Assembly (NCBI GenBank): GCA_947259585.1
Contig: CAMYMV010000019.1
Location: 1-32,806, forward strand
Length of the DNA: 32,806 nt
Reading direction: 5' to 3'
Origin: an uncultured Gemmatimonadales bacterium
Lineage (GTDB): Bacteria > Gemmatimonadota > Gemmatimonadetes > Palauibacterales > Palauibacteraceae
Shown here: positions 22,166 to 30,221 of the stretch, piece after piece
Layout: each line of letters starts with the position of its first letter
Numbering within the stretch: position 1 is the first letter of the stretch
Made by a program: the position numbers and the translations under genes
The notes under the pieces: generated by a model
Seen by the model: the letters and a program-made list of their open reading frames with translations, nothing else
Database searches by the model: none
Told to the model about the DNA's origin: nothing

Positions 22166-22181
22166 CTACCTCAGCCGCTCT
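22128..22181 (-). repeat. Adjacent 27-bp direct repeats across the hupE-like 3' end
   Basis: Two directly abutting 27-base units (22155-22181 and 22128-22154) differ at four positions. The first contains the last codons and stop of the HupE-like gene (Glu-Arg-Leu-Arg-stop); the second repeats them in the intergenic space, where the stop triplet is mutated. It is a small tandem duplication that has begun to diverge, and it overlaps the putative holin promoter. Confidence 0.75.
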
Positions 22182-24454
22182 TCCTCCAGGATCTCGATCG
22201 AGCGCACCTTCCACACGCCCTCGTCCGGAACGAGGTGGACGCGCGCATCGTATCGGTTCTGTCGGAAGTGGCGATGGCCGAAGTGGGTGACGTTCCCGCC
22301 GACGTTCCAGTCGGCCTCGGCGGTGAATCCTCCCTCGGGAGCAGGCTCGACGTCCCGGACTTCCAGAATCTCGACCGCCTCGACGCGGGCTCTCGCGCCT
22401 CCGCGCTCCTCCAGCTCCAGAGCGCGCCGATGCTCCAGGTACACTTCCGTCAGCGTGGGTCCGGTCACGCTGACAGCGAGGCGGTCGTACACCGCCGCCT
22501 CTTCCCGGAGCTCGAAGGCCCGGTACACGTTCGGGAGAACGCCGGCCAGGATCCGCCTCGCCTGGCCCTCCGTCGGCACGGAGCGTATGGACGACGGCAG
22601 GGGCATCGTCACCCCGGCGATCGGTACGGCGATCACGGCCAGGGCGAGCGTGACCCGTGACAGGGCGAGCGAGGTCTCGGGACGCCGGCCCCGAAGCGCG
22701 ATCACGACCAGGATCAGCGTCGCGGCGAGCAGCGCCAGGGACGCCAGCGGCAGCGGCACGGTCGGCGGCTCGACGTCGATCCCGGCGACGCTCGGAATCG
22801 GATCCTCAGTCAGGACGTTCTCCCACCGCAGCGCCGGCGCTTCCGGGCTCAACTCCGAGGAGATGGACGATTCCGGATCGGTCACCGTGGCCGAGACCGT
22901 GCTCCCGGTGCCGGCGAACCTCTGCCACTCCAGCACCACCTCGCGCGGCATGCCGGGCACCGGATACGCCAGGGTCACGCCGACGAGGGCCTCGTCCAGT
23001 GGCTCACGCTCGGGGGCCGGACGGGGCAGCACGCCACGGCGACCCACGGTCATGAAAGCGAAGCGATCGACGATCGGGGCCGCCGTCCCCCCATCGATCT
23101 TCACCGCCGTGGTCTCGACCACGAACTCGGCGATCCGCTCCCCCACCGCCTGCTGGGCCTCGACCTCGACGGACCCGTTTCCGTCCGGCCCGCCGGCCTC
23201 CAGGTCGAGCAGCTCCGATACCTCGGTCAGTTCCGCCACATCGGCCAGGCGGACCAGCACCTGGTGGCGGACCTCGTACGGCTCGACGGCCAGGAAGCTC
23301 TGGATCGGCACGTCGGGGGCCCGTGGGGCCAGTCGCCTCGAGCCCGGCACCGAGGCGCCGCTGCTGGCGCCGGCCATCCCGGGCAGTCTGGGCGTCGCGC
23401 GCGCTTCCGCCTCCGCGGCGGAAGTCCTTCCGAGACCGATCGCGAGGGCGACCGCCACCGCGGCGCCCCCCACACCGTACGCCAGCGCGCGGCGGCGCGG
23501 CTCGGAGGGCCAGCGTCGGGCCGCCAGGTCACCGGCAGCGCTGACCCCCAGGGCGAGAGCGAGGAGCGCCGCATCCATGCCCAGCACGACCAAGGGCAGG
23601 TAGAGCCATTCGGGACCGACCCCTTCGGGCCGCGCGTGGGCGACCGCGACGCCGAAACCGTGGAACAGCCCGGCTGCCGCGGCCAGGGCCGGGAGCTGCC
23701 GCCTCGCCTCCGGCGGCTGGAGCGCCTGCGCGGCGAGGAAGGCCACGGCAACAGCCATGCAGATCTCGGCTACCTTCGGGTCGGGCGCGAACCCGAGGCC
23801 CGTCGCCAGCGCGACCGCGGTCAGCTGACCGGCGGCAAAGGCCGTTACGAGCCGGACCCACGAACCTCGTCCGAGCATGCAGATGGCGAGCAAGAACAGC
23901 AGGTGCACCCAGTGGCCGAAGACGTGGTAGATGCCGTCAACGACCGGCCGCCTCGCCCCACGCAGCCATGCGAGCTCGCCCGCCCCGGCCTCGGGCACGC
24001 GCCACGAATCCTCGCTGGGGTTCAGGACATGGGCGAAGCGCTCACCGCTCAGGAAGTCCACCCGGACGAGCGTCGTCAGCGAGGCGTTGTACAGCGGATA
24101 GAGGATCCGGATCGTCCGGCCGGCGAGCTCCTCCGAGCAGCGGTAGAGCTGCCGGTTCAGCCATCCGCCGGGCTGCTCGATCAGCGTGCGTTCGCCTTCG
24201 GTCCGGCAGCTCTCCGGCAACACCATCGTCGGCATCGCCTCGAACGGAATGATATTCGGCACCCGCCACTGGACGAGGAACACCCCCGGTTCCTGCTCCT
24301 GGATCTGGACCTGGATCGGCTGTCCATCGAGCGTCGCGGCGGCGGGCAGCGAGGCCGGGGAAGACACGAGCGCGGCCCCGAACAGCGTCGAGGCCGCCGC
24401 GGCTACCTGCCAGGCGAGGGCGCGAGCCGACCTCCTCTTCCACACCCTTCTCAT
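22166..24454 (-). CDS. Large HupE/UreJ-like membrane protein with C-terminal external domain
   Basis: A 762-residue envelope protein. A signal-like N-terminus precedes a beta-rich external domain (about 40-165), then five to six membrane helices beginning GIYHVFGHWVHLLFLLAI (174-191), the HupE/UreJ_2 signature. The usual Gly-x-Asp-His-Leu-Leu-Phe has become His181-Trp-Val183-His184-Leu-Leu-Phe, so the conserved Asp is missing. A second external region, another helix pair (about 580-640), and a C-terminal domain (RRILAGVLPNVYRAFELREE ... GHRHFRQNRYDARV) follow. HupE-type proteins move nickel or related metals, but the C-terminal part is of unknown role. The gene starts seven bases after the PpiC-type gene, with ATG preferred over an adjacent TTG; this pairing is common, which suggests joint function. 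Confidence 0.85.
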   Translation of the reverse strand: MRRVWKRRSARALAWQVAAAASTLFGAALVSSPASLPAAATLDGQPIQVQIQEQEPGVFLVQWRVPNIIPFEAMPTMVLPESCRTEGERTLIEQPGGWLNRQLYRCSEELAGRTIRILYPLYNASLTTLVRVDFLSGERFAHVLNPSEDSWRVPEAGAGELAWLRGARRPVVDGIYHVFGHWVHLLFLLAICMLGRGSWVRLVTAFAAGQLTAVALATGLGFAPDPKVAEICMAVAVAFLAAQALQPPEARRQLPALAAAAGLFHGFGVAVAHARPEGVGPEWLYLPLVVLGMDAALLALALGVSAAGDLAARRWPSEPRRRALAYGVGGAAVAVALAIGLGRTSAAEAEARATPRLPGMAGASSGASVPGSRRLAPRAPDVPIQSFLAVEPYEVRHQVLVRLADVAELTEVSELLDLEAGGPDGNGSVEVEAQQAVGERIAEFVVETTAVKIDGGTAAPIVDRFAFMTVGRRGVLPRPAPEREPLDEALVGVTLAYPVPGMPREVVLEWQRFAGTGSTVSATVTDPESSISSELSPEAPALRWENVLTEDPIPSVAGIDVEPPTVPLPLASLALLAATLILVVIALRGRRPETSLALSRVTLALAVIAVPIAGVTMPLPSSIRSVPTEGQARRILAGVLPNVYRAFELREEAAVYDRLAVSVTGPTLTEVYLEHRRALELEERGGARARVEAVEILEVRDVEPAPEGGFTAEADWNVGGNVTHFGHRHFRQNRYDARVHLVPDEGVWKVRSIEILEEERLR

Positions 24455-24461
24455 CAACGGG

Positions 24462-25328
24462 TCACCGCCGCAGGGCCCGATCCTGGATCGACGCCTCGTC
24501 GATCTCCACCTCGTAACGCTCCAGGAGACTGGCCAGGACTTCCTCCTGTGCGCGCTCCCTGACCTCCCTCTGATAGTCCGTGAGCACGTATCCCATCACT
24601 TCGTCCAGATCCGGCAGGGACGACTCCTCCACATCTGTCACGATCACCAGGTGCAGCCCGTAGCTCGATAGCACGGGACCCTGCCAGCCGCCGGGCTCGA
24701 GCTCGAACACGGCATCGGCGAAGCGCGCGCCGAACTCGCGCGTCACTTCCTGCGGCGAGCTCGCCCGATACTCGTAGGACAGCATGAACGGATCTCCGAG
24801 CTCTCGGTCGTTGGTGACGGCGTTCGGCGAGGCTCGGAGATCGGCCAGGACGGCCTCGGCCTCCGCCACGCCGGCCTCGCCGCGCTGGTCGAGGTTGAAG
24901 TAGACATGCCGGAAGGAGCGGCGCTCGGGGTAGCGGTACCGCTCGATGTTCTCCTGGAAGTAGGTCTGGAGCGCCGCGTCGCTGGGCTCGAGCTGGGCCG
25001 CCAGGTCCTCGGTCAGAAGCTCGAACTTCTGCACCAACCGTCGGCGGATCACCTCGTCGCCGCGGTCGAGCCCGAGCCCCACCGCCTCCCGGAAGAGCAC
25101 TTCCTGGCGGATATAGTCGTCGACCAGGCCACGTAGCTCGCGCTCGATCGGCGGCCGGTTCCATTGCCGCGTCCACCGGTCGGCCAGGAAGCCCACCTCC
25201 GTCGCCGTCACCTCGATACGGTTGGAATCGCCGTCGGCAGCGCGATCGCTCAGGAAAGCCTGAACCCCGAAGAGCAGCGCGCCAATGAACAGGAACGCCA
25301 CCGCCGGAGAGGCGAGCCAGCCCTTCAT
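24462..25328 (-). CDS. PpiC-type peptidylprolyl isomerase
   Basis: A 288-residue, membrane-anchored parvulin-type isomerase. One N-terminal hydrophobic segment (VAFLFIGALLFGVQAFL) anchors it. A helical SurA/PpiC-like N-domain follows (ELRGLVDDYIRQEVLFREAVGLGLDRGDEVIRRR, including the YIRQEVLFREA motif), then the rotamase core with FRHVYFN and FADAVFELEPGGWQGPVLSSYGLHLVIV. It catalyses cis-trans isomerisation of prolyl bonds or acts as a chaperone in the periplasm, likely for the HupE-like protein encoded next. The start MKGWLAS is preceded by GGGGGAGCGAGG and is preferred to an upstream ATG adding eight residues. Confidence 0.92.
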   Translation of the reverse strand: MKGWLASPAVAFLFIGALLFGVQAFLSDRAADGDSNRIEVTATEVGFLADRWTRQWNRPPIERELRGLVDDYIRQEVLFREAVGLGLDRGDEVIRRRLVQKFELLTEDLAAQLEPSDAALQTYFQENIERYRYPERRSFRHVYFNLDQRGEAGVAEAEAVLADLRASPNAVTNDRELGDPFMLSYEYRASSPQEVTREFGARFADAVFELEPGGWQGPVLSSYGLHLVIVTDVEESSLPDLDEVMGYVLTDYQREVRERAQEEVLASLLERYEVEIDEASIQDRALRR

Positions 25329-25358
25329 CCTCGCTCCCCCGCCCTCGGACATCCGAGC

Positions 25359-25874
25359 TTACAGAAACTCACAGCTGTACGGATCGCCGCTGGTTTTTCC
25401 GACATCGAGACGGACCAGGCCGGCATAGCGGAAGCCGACCGGCTCGCTCTTCCAAGCCGCCAGCTTGGCCCGGTCGACATCCTCGGGGACGGGGCTGCTG
25501 CTCTTTCTGATCTCGAGCGCGAGGAGGTTCTCGTCGGTCTTGCGGCGATGGACGATGATGTCCGGGTAGACCGTGAGCCCGAAGGTGTCCCTGGCGAGCG
25601 GCTTTCCCATGACCGCGATGGTCAGCGCCCGCTCCAACTCCGCGAGCCGCTTCGGGTCGGCCTCGAAGATGTCGTACTCGCAGTCCACGTCCCAGTGGTC
25701 GAAGTGCTTCTCGAGCTGGACCGCGAGCCGATGTCTGAGCGCGCGCTCGTTTGCGTCGTTGGTGAGCAGATGACGATCCAGGACGCTCAGCTGCCTGAGC
25801 GCGGTCTCCACGCGGAGCCGGATCTCTCTGTCCTGTGCGCTGTCTTGGGCGCTGTCTTGTGCGCTGCTCGACAT
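25359..25874 (-). CDS. Putative PD-(D/E)XK-fold protein of unknown function
   Basis: A 171-residue cytoplasmic protein with an N-terminal SAQD repeat and helical stretch. A core like that of restriction-endonuclease-fold proteins follows: VDCEYDIFEAD, then YPDIIVHRRKTDENLLALEIRKS, where the Asp of PDIIVH and the Glu-Ile-Arg-Lys end correspond to D...E-x-K. The catalytic block normally reads E-[VI]-K-K; here the first Lys is Arg but the second Lys is kept. The C-terminus is an alpha/beta piece (WKSEPVGFRYAGLVRLDVG). Hypothetical proteins with this PDIIVHRR-NLL core occur in many bacteria; no reaction is known. ATG is preferred over an upstream GTG (25946). It is 30 bases before the isomerase gene. 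Confidence 0.7.
   Translation of the reverse strand: MSSSAQDSAQDSAQDREIRLRVETALRQLSVLDRHLLTNDANERALRHRLAVQLEKHFDHWDVDCEYDIFEADPKRLAELERALTIAVMGKPLARDTFGLTVYPDIIVHRRKTDENLLALEIRKSSSPVPEDVDRAKLAAWKSEPVGFRYAGLVRLDVGKTSGDPYSCEFL
25825..25866 (-). repeat. 12-bp tandem repeat coding for SAQD
   Basis: Three and a half units close to GCGCTGTCTTGT (plus-strand spelling), two nearly identical, encode SAQDSAQDSAQD near the N-terminus of the nuclease-fold protein. The unit is a multiple of three, so copy-number change keeps the frame. Confidence 0.75.
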
Positions 25875-25977
25875 CTCGGCCACGGCAGGTTCTGGGAACG
25901 GGAACGCGAGGCGCCAACAATAGCGCGGTTCCGCGGTCGCGTACACCCGTTCCCGGACCCCGCCGACCGACGAGGCT

Positions 25978-26460
25978 CTAGCCCGTGAGAACGTTCTCCC
26001 GCGTCGTCAAATGGACGACCTGGGGCTGAACGAGACGCACGAAATCCTCGTAGGCCAGACGCACCAACTCCGAGTGGGAGCCCGCGTTGAAGGCTATCTC
26101 GTCGTCCTCGGCCAGTCGCTCGTCGACGAAGACCTGCATGTCCCACAGGTTCCCGAACGGCGGCATGGCGCCCAGCTGGCAGTTGGAGAACAGATCCTTG
26201 AACTCGGACTCGGAGGCGAGCTCCACGACGTCGGCCCCTGCCGCCTGCTTGAGAAGATGGCGGTCCACTCGATCGTCGGCCGGCAGCACCGCCATCGCCA
26301 TGTCGCCGTCGATCTTCACCATCACCGTCTTCGCGAGCTCCTTCCCGGGGATGTGCGCGGAAGCGGCGATCTCCTGGGCGGTGAACGCCTGGGAATGCGA
26401 GATGGTCAAGTACTTGACTCCCTCGCTCTCCAGGAACCGCTTAAGTCTCTTGACCGGCAT
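25978..26460 (-). CDS. YbaK/EbsC-type aminoacyl-tRNA deacylase
   Basis: A 160-residue protein of the YbaK/ProRS-INS fold. It starts VKRLKRFLESEGVKYLTISH, then FTAQEIAASAHIPGKELAKTVMVKIDG (the family Lys), AVLPADDRVDRHLLKQ, and a later GAMPPFGNLWDMQVFVDERL with IAFNAGSHSELVRLAYEDF. These enzymes hydrolyse mischarged Cys- or Ala-tRNA in trans; which one is not decidable here. GGGAGGTCAAC lies directly before ATG, which decides against a longer frame by 21 residues. The gene is divergent from the TM2 gene 186 bases away. Confidence 0.92.
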   Translation of the reverse strand: MPVKRLKRFLESEGVKYLTISHSQAFTAQEIAASAHIPGKELAKTVMVKIDGDMAMAVLPADDRVDRHLLKQAAGADVVELASESEFKDLFSNCQLGAMPPFGNLWDMQVFVDERLAEDDEIAFNAGSHSELVRLAYEDFVRLVQPQVVHLTTRENVLTG

Positions 26461-26611
26461 GTTGACCTCCCGCTGGCTGTATCTCTCCAGCCGAAGCGTA
26501 GGGTAAACCGGCGTCCACGTCACGTCGGGATCCCCCCAACACTGTCTGCCGGGAAAACCCCGACTTCGCGCGAGGGAATCGGCACTCCGGGAGCTCCCAC
26601 GAGGGAGGATG

Positions 26612-26640
26612 TGTCACACGCCTCTGTTCGACCATAGAAT
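26612..26640 (+). promoter_or_regulatory. Possible promoter of a leaderless TM2 transcript
   Basis: TGTCAC, 17 bases and TAGAAT form a weak -35/-10 pair. TAGAAT ends six bases before the TM2 start codon, so transcription would begin at or within a base of the ATG, and no Shine-Dalgarno sequence precedes that ATG. The -35 part is poor; the call leans on the -10 position. Confidence 0.4.
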
Positions 26641-26646
26641 CATCGG

Positions 26647-27597
26647 ATGGCCGAAACGATCCCCCAGGAAATCCTGGACGACCTCTACGAGTATCCGCTG
26701 AAGCGAAGGTCTTTCGCCTACCTGTTGTGGCTGTTCCTGGGCGTCTTCGGCGCACACCGGATTTACCTGAACCGTACGTGGACCGGCCTCGCCATGCTGC
26801 TCACCTTCGGCGGAGCGCTGATCTGGTGGGCCGTCGACTTCTTCCTCATCCCGCGGCTGGTCTTCCGGCAGAACACGATCCAGGGTCAACGCAGGGACCT
26901 GGGCCTCCCTCCTTCGGGCCTGGCCTTCCTTCCTCCCTCCGACGGCTCGGAGCTCGCGGCACCCCCCCGCTGGTACAATCCGGAGTCGCGGCGTGGCGCC
27001 CGAGGAGTCAGGAAGGCACTCGCGGACGCGATCGTGCTCGTCTTCGCAGGATACGCGCTCGGGTCGCTCAGCCGGGCGACGGGCAACATAGAGGCGATCG
27101 CGGCGGTCGGTGCGCTGATCGTCGTCCTCAACTTCGGACGGCAGATGGCTCCCCTTCACCACGTGCCGCTGGTGGGCGACCTGGTGCGCTGGAGCTACCG
27201 GCTGCGGCTCTTCTACCACCACGTGAAGCCGGGCAACGCCTTCGCCCGCCTGGTGCGACCGTTCGTGGGGATCTTCTATGCGCCGTTCAGGAAGAAGAGC
27301 CGGGCGGAGGTGGGACTCTATCTACGGCTCGGTGGTGCCTTCGTCGTCCTCTTTCTGCTCGAGGACCTCGCGACGGAGGTCGTGCAGCCGTTCGTGGCGG
27401 AGGCGAGCCTGGCGGGACTCACGGGTGTGTGGTGGGTCAAGGACGTGATCTTCACCCTGGCCTACATCTTCGCCTTCACCGCCCCGATCGGCGCCACCCT
27501 GATGATCTACCTGCTCACCCGCCGGTCGCACCGCGCCCTCGTCTTCATGAGCGCGATCACGATCGTGGCCGTCATGATGGGCGTGCTCTCGCCCTAA
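26647..27597 (+). CDS. TM2-domain membrane protein
   Basis: A 316-residue membrane protein. Residues about 20-80 form a TM2 domain (RRSFAYLLWLFLGVFGAHRIYLNRTWTGLAML, WWAVDFFLIPRLV), with the HRIYL turn and WxxDFFLIP ending typical of the family. About 70 hydrophilic residues and four further hydrophobic segments follow (ADAIVLVFAGYALG, IAAVGALIVVLNFG, GAFVVLFLLEDLA, VIFTLAYIFAFTAPIGATLMIYLL). TM2 proteins are widespread with no agreed function. No ribosome-binding site precedes the ATG, which may be leaderless. It converges on the PhoU-like gene, with only 16 bases between the stops. Confidence 0.9.
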   Translation: MAETIPQEILDDLYEYPLKRRSFAYLLWLFLGVFGAHRIYLNRTWTGLAMLLTFGGALIWWAVDFFLIPRLVFRQNTIQGQRRDLGLPPSGLAFLPPSDGSELAAPPRWYNPESRRGARGVRKALADAIVLVFAGYALGSLSRATGNIEAIAAVGALIVVLNFGRQMAPLHHVPLVGDLVRWSYRLRLFYHHVKPGNAFARLVRPFVGIFYAPFRKKSRAEVGLYLRLGGAFVVLFLLEDLATEVVQPFVAEASLAGLTGVWWVKDVIFTLAYIFAFTAPIGATLMIYLLTRRSHRALVFMSAITIVAVMMGVLSP

Positions 27598-27613
27598 GGG
27601 CTGCCTCGGGCGG

Positions 27614-28294
27614 TCAGGTGGTCGGCGCGGCGTCCTCGTCGAAGTAGTCCAGCTTGTGTAGCGGCATCACGACGCTGGTCAGGACGTTTACGATGTGGGC
27701 GTTGATCCGCTTGTAATACCGCGTTCCGAGCACGAGCGCCGCCGAGGTGGCCGAATCGTAGGGACTCCGCGCGACGGCCTCGACGAGTCCATCGCACCTG
27801 CGGCCCACGTTCTGGCCGTGGTGGATCAGGGTCATGGCCCGCTCCTGCTGGCCCTCGGCGAAGACCTCCGGCGTAGCGGCGAACGCCTCCTCGACAGCCG
27901 ATCTGATCTCCTGCAGCTCCGCCACGTGATCGTCCTCTGGAAGGGGGCCCGCGAAGAAATCCCTCACCTCGGCGACGTTCTTGGCGTAGTCGCCGATCCG
28001 CTCCACGTCCTTCACGAGGCTCATCAACGCGAGGCAGTACGGAACGCTCTGCGTGTTCTCCGGGAACGAGAGGTGGGCGACGACGGCCTTGCGGATCTTG
28101 CGCTCCAGCTTGTTGATCTTCACGTCCTGCTTGTAGATGTAGCTCCGATCCTCGGAGCTCGCGGCGTTCGTGAAGTATATCTGACCGGCGCGGACGGTGA
28201 TGTCGTACGTCTTCTGGAGCATTTCGGCGAAGTCCTCGCCCATCGCATGAAGCGGCTTGCTGTCCCTGAAGACGCTCAGAAGCTGTCGAAACAT
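27614..28294 (-). CDS. PhoU-domain protein
   Basis: A 226-residue all-alpha protein with two PhoU repeats, each starting with a long amphipathic helix (FAEMLQKTYDITVRAG and VEEAFAATPEVFAEG). The first has KINKLERKIRKAVVAHLS and LVKDVERIGDYAKNVAE, the classical E/D-x3-RIGD metal-binding helix of PhoU. The second has QNVGRRCDGLVEA and YKRINAHIVNVL. PhoU proteins hold Fe/Mn clusters and restrain phosphate uptake. GGGAGGTCTTGA precedes ATG. It lies 18 bases after the Na/phosphate symporter gene, so it is probably its regulator. Confidence 0.95.
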   Translation of the reverse strand: MFRQLLSVFRDSKPLHAMGEDFAEMLQKTYDITVRAGQIYFTNAASSEDRSYIYKQDVKINKLERKIRKAVVAHLSFPENTQSVPYCLALMSLVKDVERIGDYAKNVAEVRDFFAGPLPEDDHVAELQEIRSAVEEAFAATPEVFAEGQQERAMTLIHHGQNVGRRCDGLVEAVARSPYDSATSAALVLGTRYYKRINAHIVNVLTSVVMPLHKLDYFDEDAAPTT

Positions 28295-28312
28295 TCAAGA
28301 CCTCCCGGTCGG

Positions 28313-29485
28313 CTAGCTCAGAAGCTGATCCAAAATAGCGGCCAGGGCGGGCAACCCATAAAACAACCCGACCACGTAGGCGAGTGCCCACCTCCTCGAC
28401 CTTACGGCCGCGTCGGCCAGCCAGCGGGCGGCCCTGAGCGGGATCTCCCGTATCGCCTGGACGGGATAGATCAGCAGCGTCGCGCTAAGGTTGAACAGGA
28501 GGTGGACCAGGGCGATGGTGACGGCGGCCTGAGCGTGCGGGCCCGTGGCGGCCAGCGCGGCCAGAAAGGCCGTCACCGTCGTCCCGATGTTGGCACCGAT
28601 CGTGATCGGGAACGCCTGATACAGGGTCAGGATGCCCGCTCCGGCCAGCGGCACCAACAGCGACGTCGTGATCGAGCTCGACTGGACCATGACCGTCACG
28701 ATGACTCCGACGAGCATGGCCAGCAGCGGGCTCACATCCAGCGCCTTCGAGACGAACAGCTCGACCCGGGTCTGCAGGGTCGAGCGCATCACCTTCACGA
28801 GCAGTATGAGAGCCGTGAAGATGAGGACGCCGCTGACCAGGATGAGGAGAACGGCCGCGACCCTCTGGTTCTCGAACAGGAAGCCGATCACGGCTTTGAT
28901 CGGCCTCAGGCCCGCCTTGAGCGCCCCCTTGATCGGGCTCTCGTACGCGGCGCCGCCGAAGCCCGTGACGTATGAAGACAAGACCGTCGCCGAGCGCTGC
29001 AGGAAGCCGGTCGCCAACTCCAGCGGAAGCAGCACGGCGACCGCCATGTAGTTGAAGAAGTCGTGGCACGTCGCCACCGAAAAGGCGCGCCGGAACTCGT
29101 CCGGCCTTCCCATGTGGGCGAGGGAGACGACAGAGTTGGTGACTGTCGTGCCGATGTTCGCGCCCATGATCATCGGCACGGCATTGGCGATTGGCAGCGG
29201 GTTCACCGGCGCCGCCACCAGCCCGACGATGAGCGACGTCGTCACCGACGAGCTCTGGACGAGCGTCGTCGCGAGAATACCCACCATCAACCCCATGAAC
29301 GGGTTCGAGGTGGCCCGGAAGAAGGAGTCGAGGAAGTCCTGGCCCAGCGACTTGAAGCCGTCGCCAAGCCCGTTCACTCCCAGCAGGAACACGAACAGAA
29401 GCGCGAGTACGACCAGCACTCGCACGAGGGGTCGCGGCGGCACGGCTTCGCCGGGGCGCTCGACGGCTTGTAGTGTCACGGACAT
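28313..29485 (-). CDS. Na/phosphate symporter (NptA-like)
   Basis: A 390-residue symporter of the Na/Pi-cotransporter II family. The two inverted repeats are visible: QSSSVTTSLIVGLVA with MIMGANIGTTVTN in the first half, and QSSSITTSLLVPLAGAG with ITIGANIGTTVTAF in the second. These QSSS and GANIGTT motifs form the substrate and ion sites. About nine hydrophobic stretches are present and the N-terminus is cytoplasmic and basic. Together with the PhoU-like gene just downstream it makes a sodium-driven phosphate uptake unit. No strong Shine-Dalgarno precedes the ATG. Confidence 0.96.
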   Translation of the reverse strand: MSVTLQAVERPGEAVPPRPLVRVLVVLALLFVFLLGVNGLGDGFKSLGQDFLDSFFRATSNPFMGLMVGILATTLVQSSSVTTSLIVGLVAAPVNPLPIANAVPMIMGANIGTTVTNSVVSLAHMGRPDEFRRAFSVATCHDFFNYMAVAVLLPLELATGFLQRSATVLSSYVTGFGGAAYESPIKGALKAGLRPIKAVIGFLFENQRVAAVLLILVSGVLIFTALILLVKVMRSTLQTRVELFVSKALDVSPLLAMLVGVIVTVMVQSSSITTSLLVPLAGAGILTLYQAFPITIGANIGTTVTAFLAALAATGPHAQAAVTIALVHLLFNLSATLLIYPVQAIREIPLRAARWLADAAVRSRRWALAYVVGLFYGLPALAAILDQLLS

Positions 29486-29556
29486 TTAGCCGGCAAAGTG
29501 ATAGTCGCACATCCCGCCCGGCAAGTGGCCCCGAGAACCCGCGGGGGCCCAGGGCG

Positions 29557-29575
29557 CGGCGCCTCGAGGGCGCCG
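29557..29575 (-). terminator. GC-rich stem-loop after DUF937 gene
   Basis: CGGCGCC-TCGAG-GGCGCCG is a perfect 7-bp stem with a 5-base loop two bases past the DUF937 stop. There is no following T-run on the minus strand, so it may act as a pause or 3' stabilising element rather than a classic terminator. Confidence 0.5.
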
Positions 29576-29577
29576 AT

Positions 29578-30156
29578 TCAGCCTCGGAAGAGCTTTCCCC
29601 CGAGCCTCATGAGATCGTCCATGACGCTGCCGTCGTCGTCGGCGTCGAGGATACCGGCCAGTCCGCCGAGTGCGGGCTCTTCAGCCAGCGCTCGTTCTCG
29701 CTCCGCCTCCAGGGCTGGACCGAGCCCGGCCGAGTCCACGCCGGCCTCGCGTTGCCGGCGGCCGAGGTACGCCATCACGAGCGGCGCCACCGTCGCCATG
29801 AGCTTGGCGACGTCTCCGGCGTCGAGGCCGCTGCTTCGTCCGATCCCCTGCTCCACAGTCGAGCGCCGGTCGCCGAAGACGTGCCCGAGGATGCCGTCGC
29901 CGTCCGACAGGTTCGGCCGATCCATGTAGCCCGGCAGGTCATCGAGCAGCGAGCCGTCGTGGTCCCTAAGGGCGCCATGCAGCGAGGCGGCCCCTTCCGG
30001 GCTCGAGGCGTTCCGGGTCAGCGCCTCCAGCATCAGCGGCAGGGCGGCGCCAAGGGCGCCCTGCGTTGCGCTCTCATCCGTTCCGAGCCGCCGGCTCATG
30101 GATGAGACCGTGTCCGTCCCGATGGTTTCTTGAAGCATGGAGAGAAGAGATGACAT
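29578..30156 (-). CDS. DUF937 (YidB-like) protein
   Basis: A 192-residue helical protein of the DUF937 family: SSLLSMLQETIGTDTVSSMSRRLGTDESATQGALGAALP at the N-terminus, SLLDDLPGYM, DGDGILGHVFGDRR, then VAKLMATVAPLVMAYLGRRQ. The C-terminus has an Asp-rich DADDDGSVMDDLM turn. The family is common and its role unknown. GGGAGGTATAG precedes ATG. It lies 65 bases after the Tricorn-like gene; a short inverted repeat (TTCGAC/GTCGAA, 30174-30191) lies in that gap and may be a control site. Confidence 0.93.
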   Translation of the reverse strand: MSSLLSMLQETIGTDTVSSMSRRLGTDESATQGALGAALPLMLEALTRNASSPEGAASLHGALRDHDGSLLDDLPGYMDRPNLSDGDGILGHVFGDRRSTVEQGIGRSSGLDAGDVAKLMATVAPLVMAYLGRRQREAGVDSAGLGPALEAERERALAEEPALGGLAGILDADDDGSVMDDLMRLGGKLFRG

Positions 30157-30221
30157 CTATACCTCCCTTATCGTTCGACATCGTCGTCGAATGGCCGTAA
30201 CGAAGATGGTACCACCGGCCA

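Noticed and set aside
19730..22660. A 976-residue open frame on the plus strand
   Set aside because: It lies antisense to the dodecin, transporter, holin-like and part of the HupE-like genes. Its composition (Arg, Glu, His, Gln, Asp) is the usual shadow of GC-rich genes, and no domain is visible.
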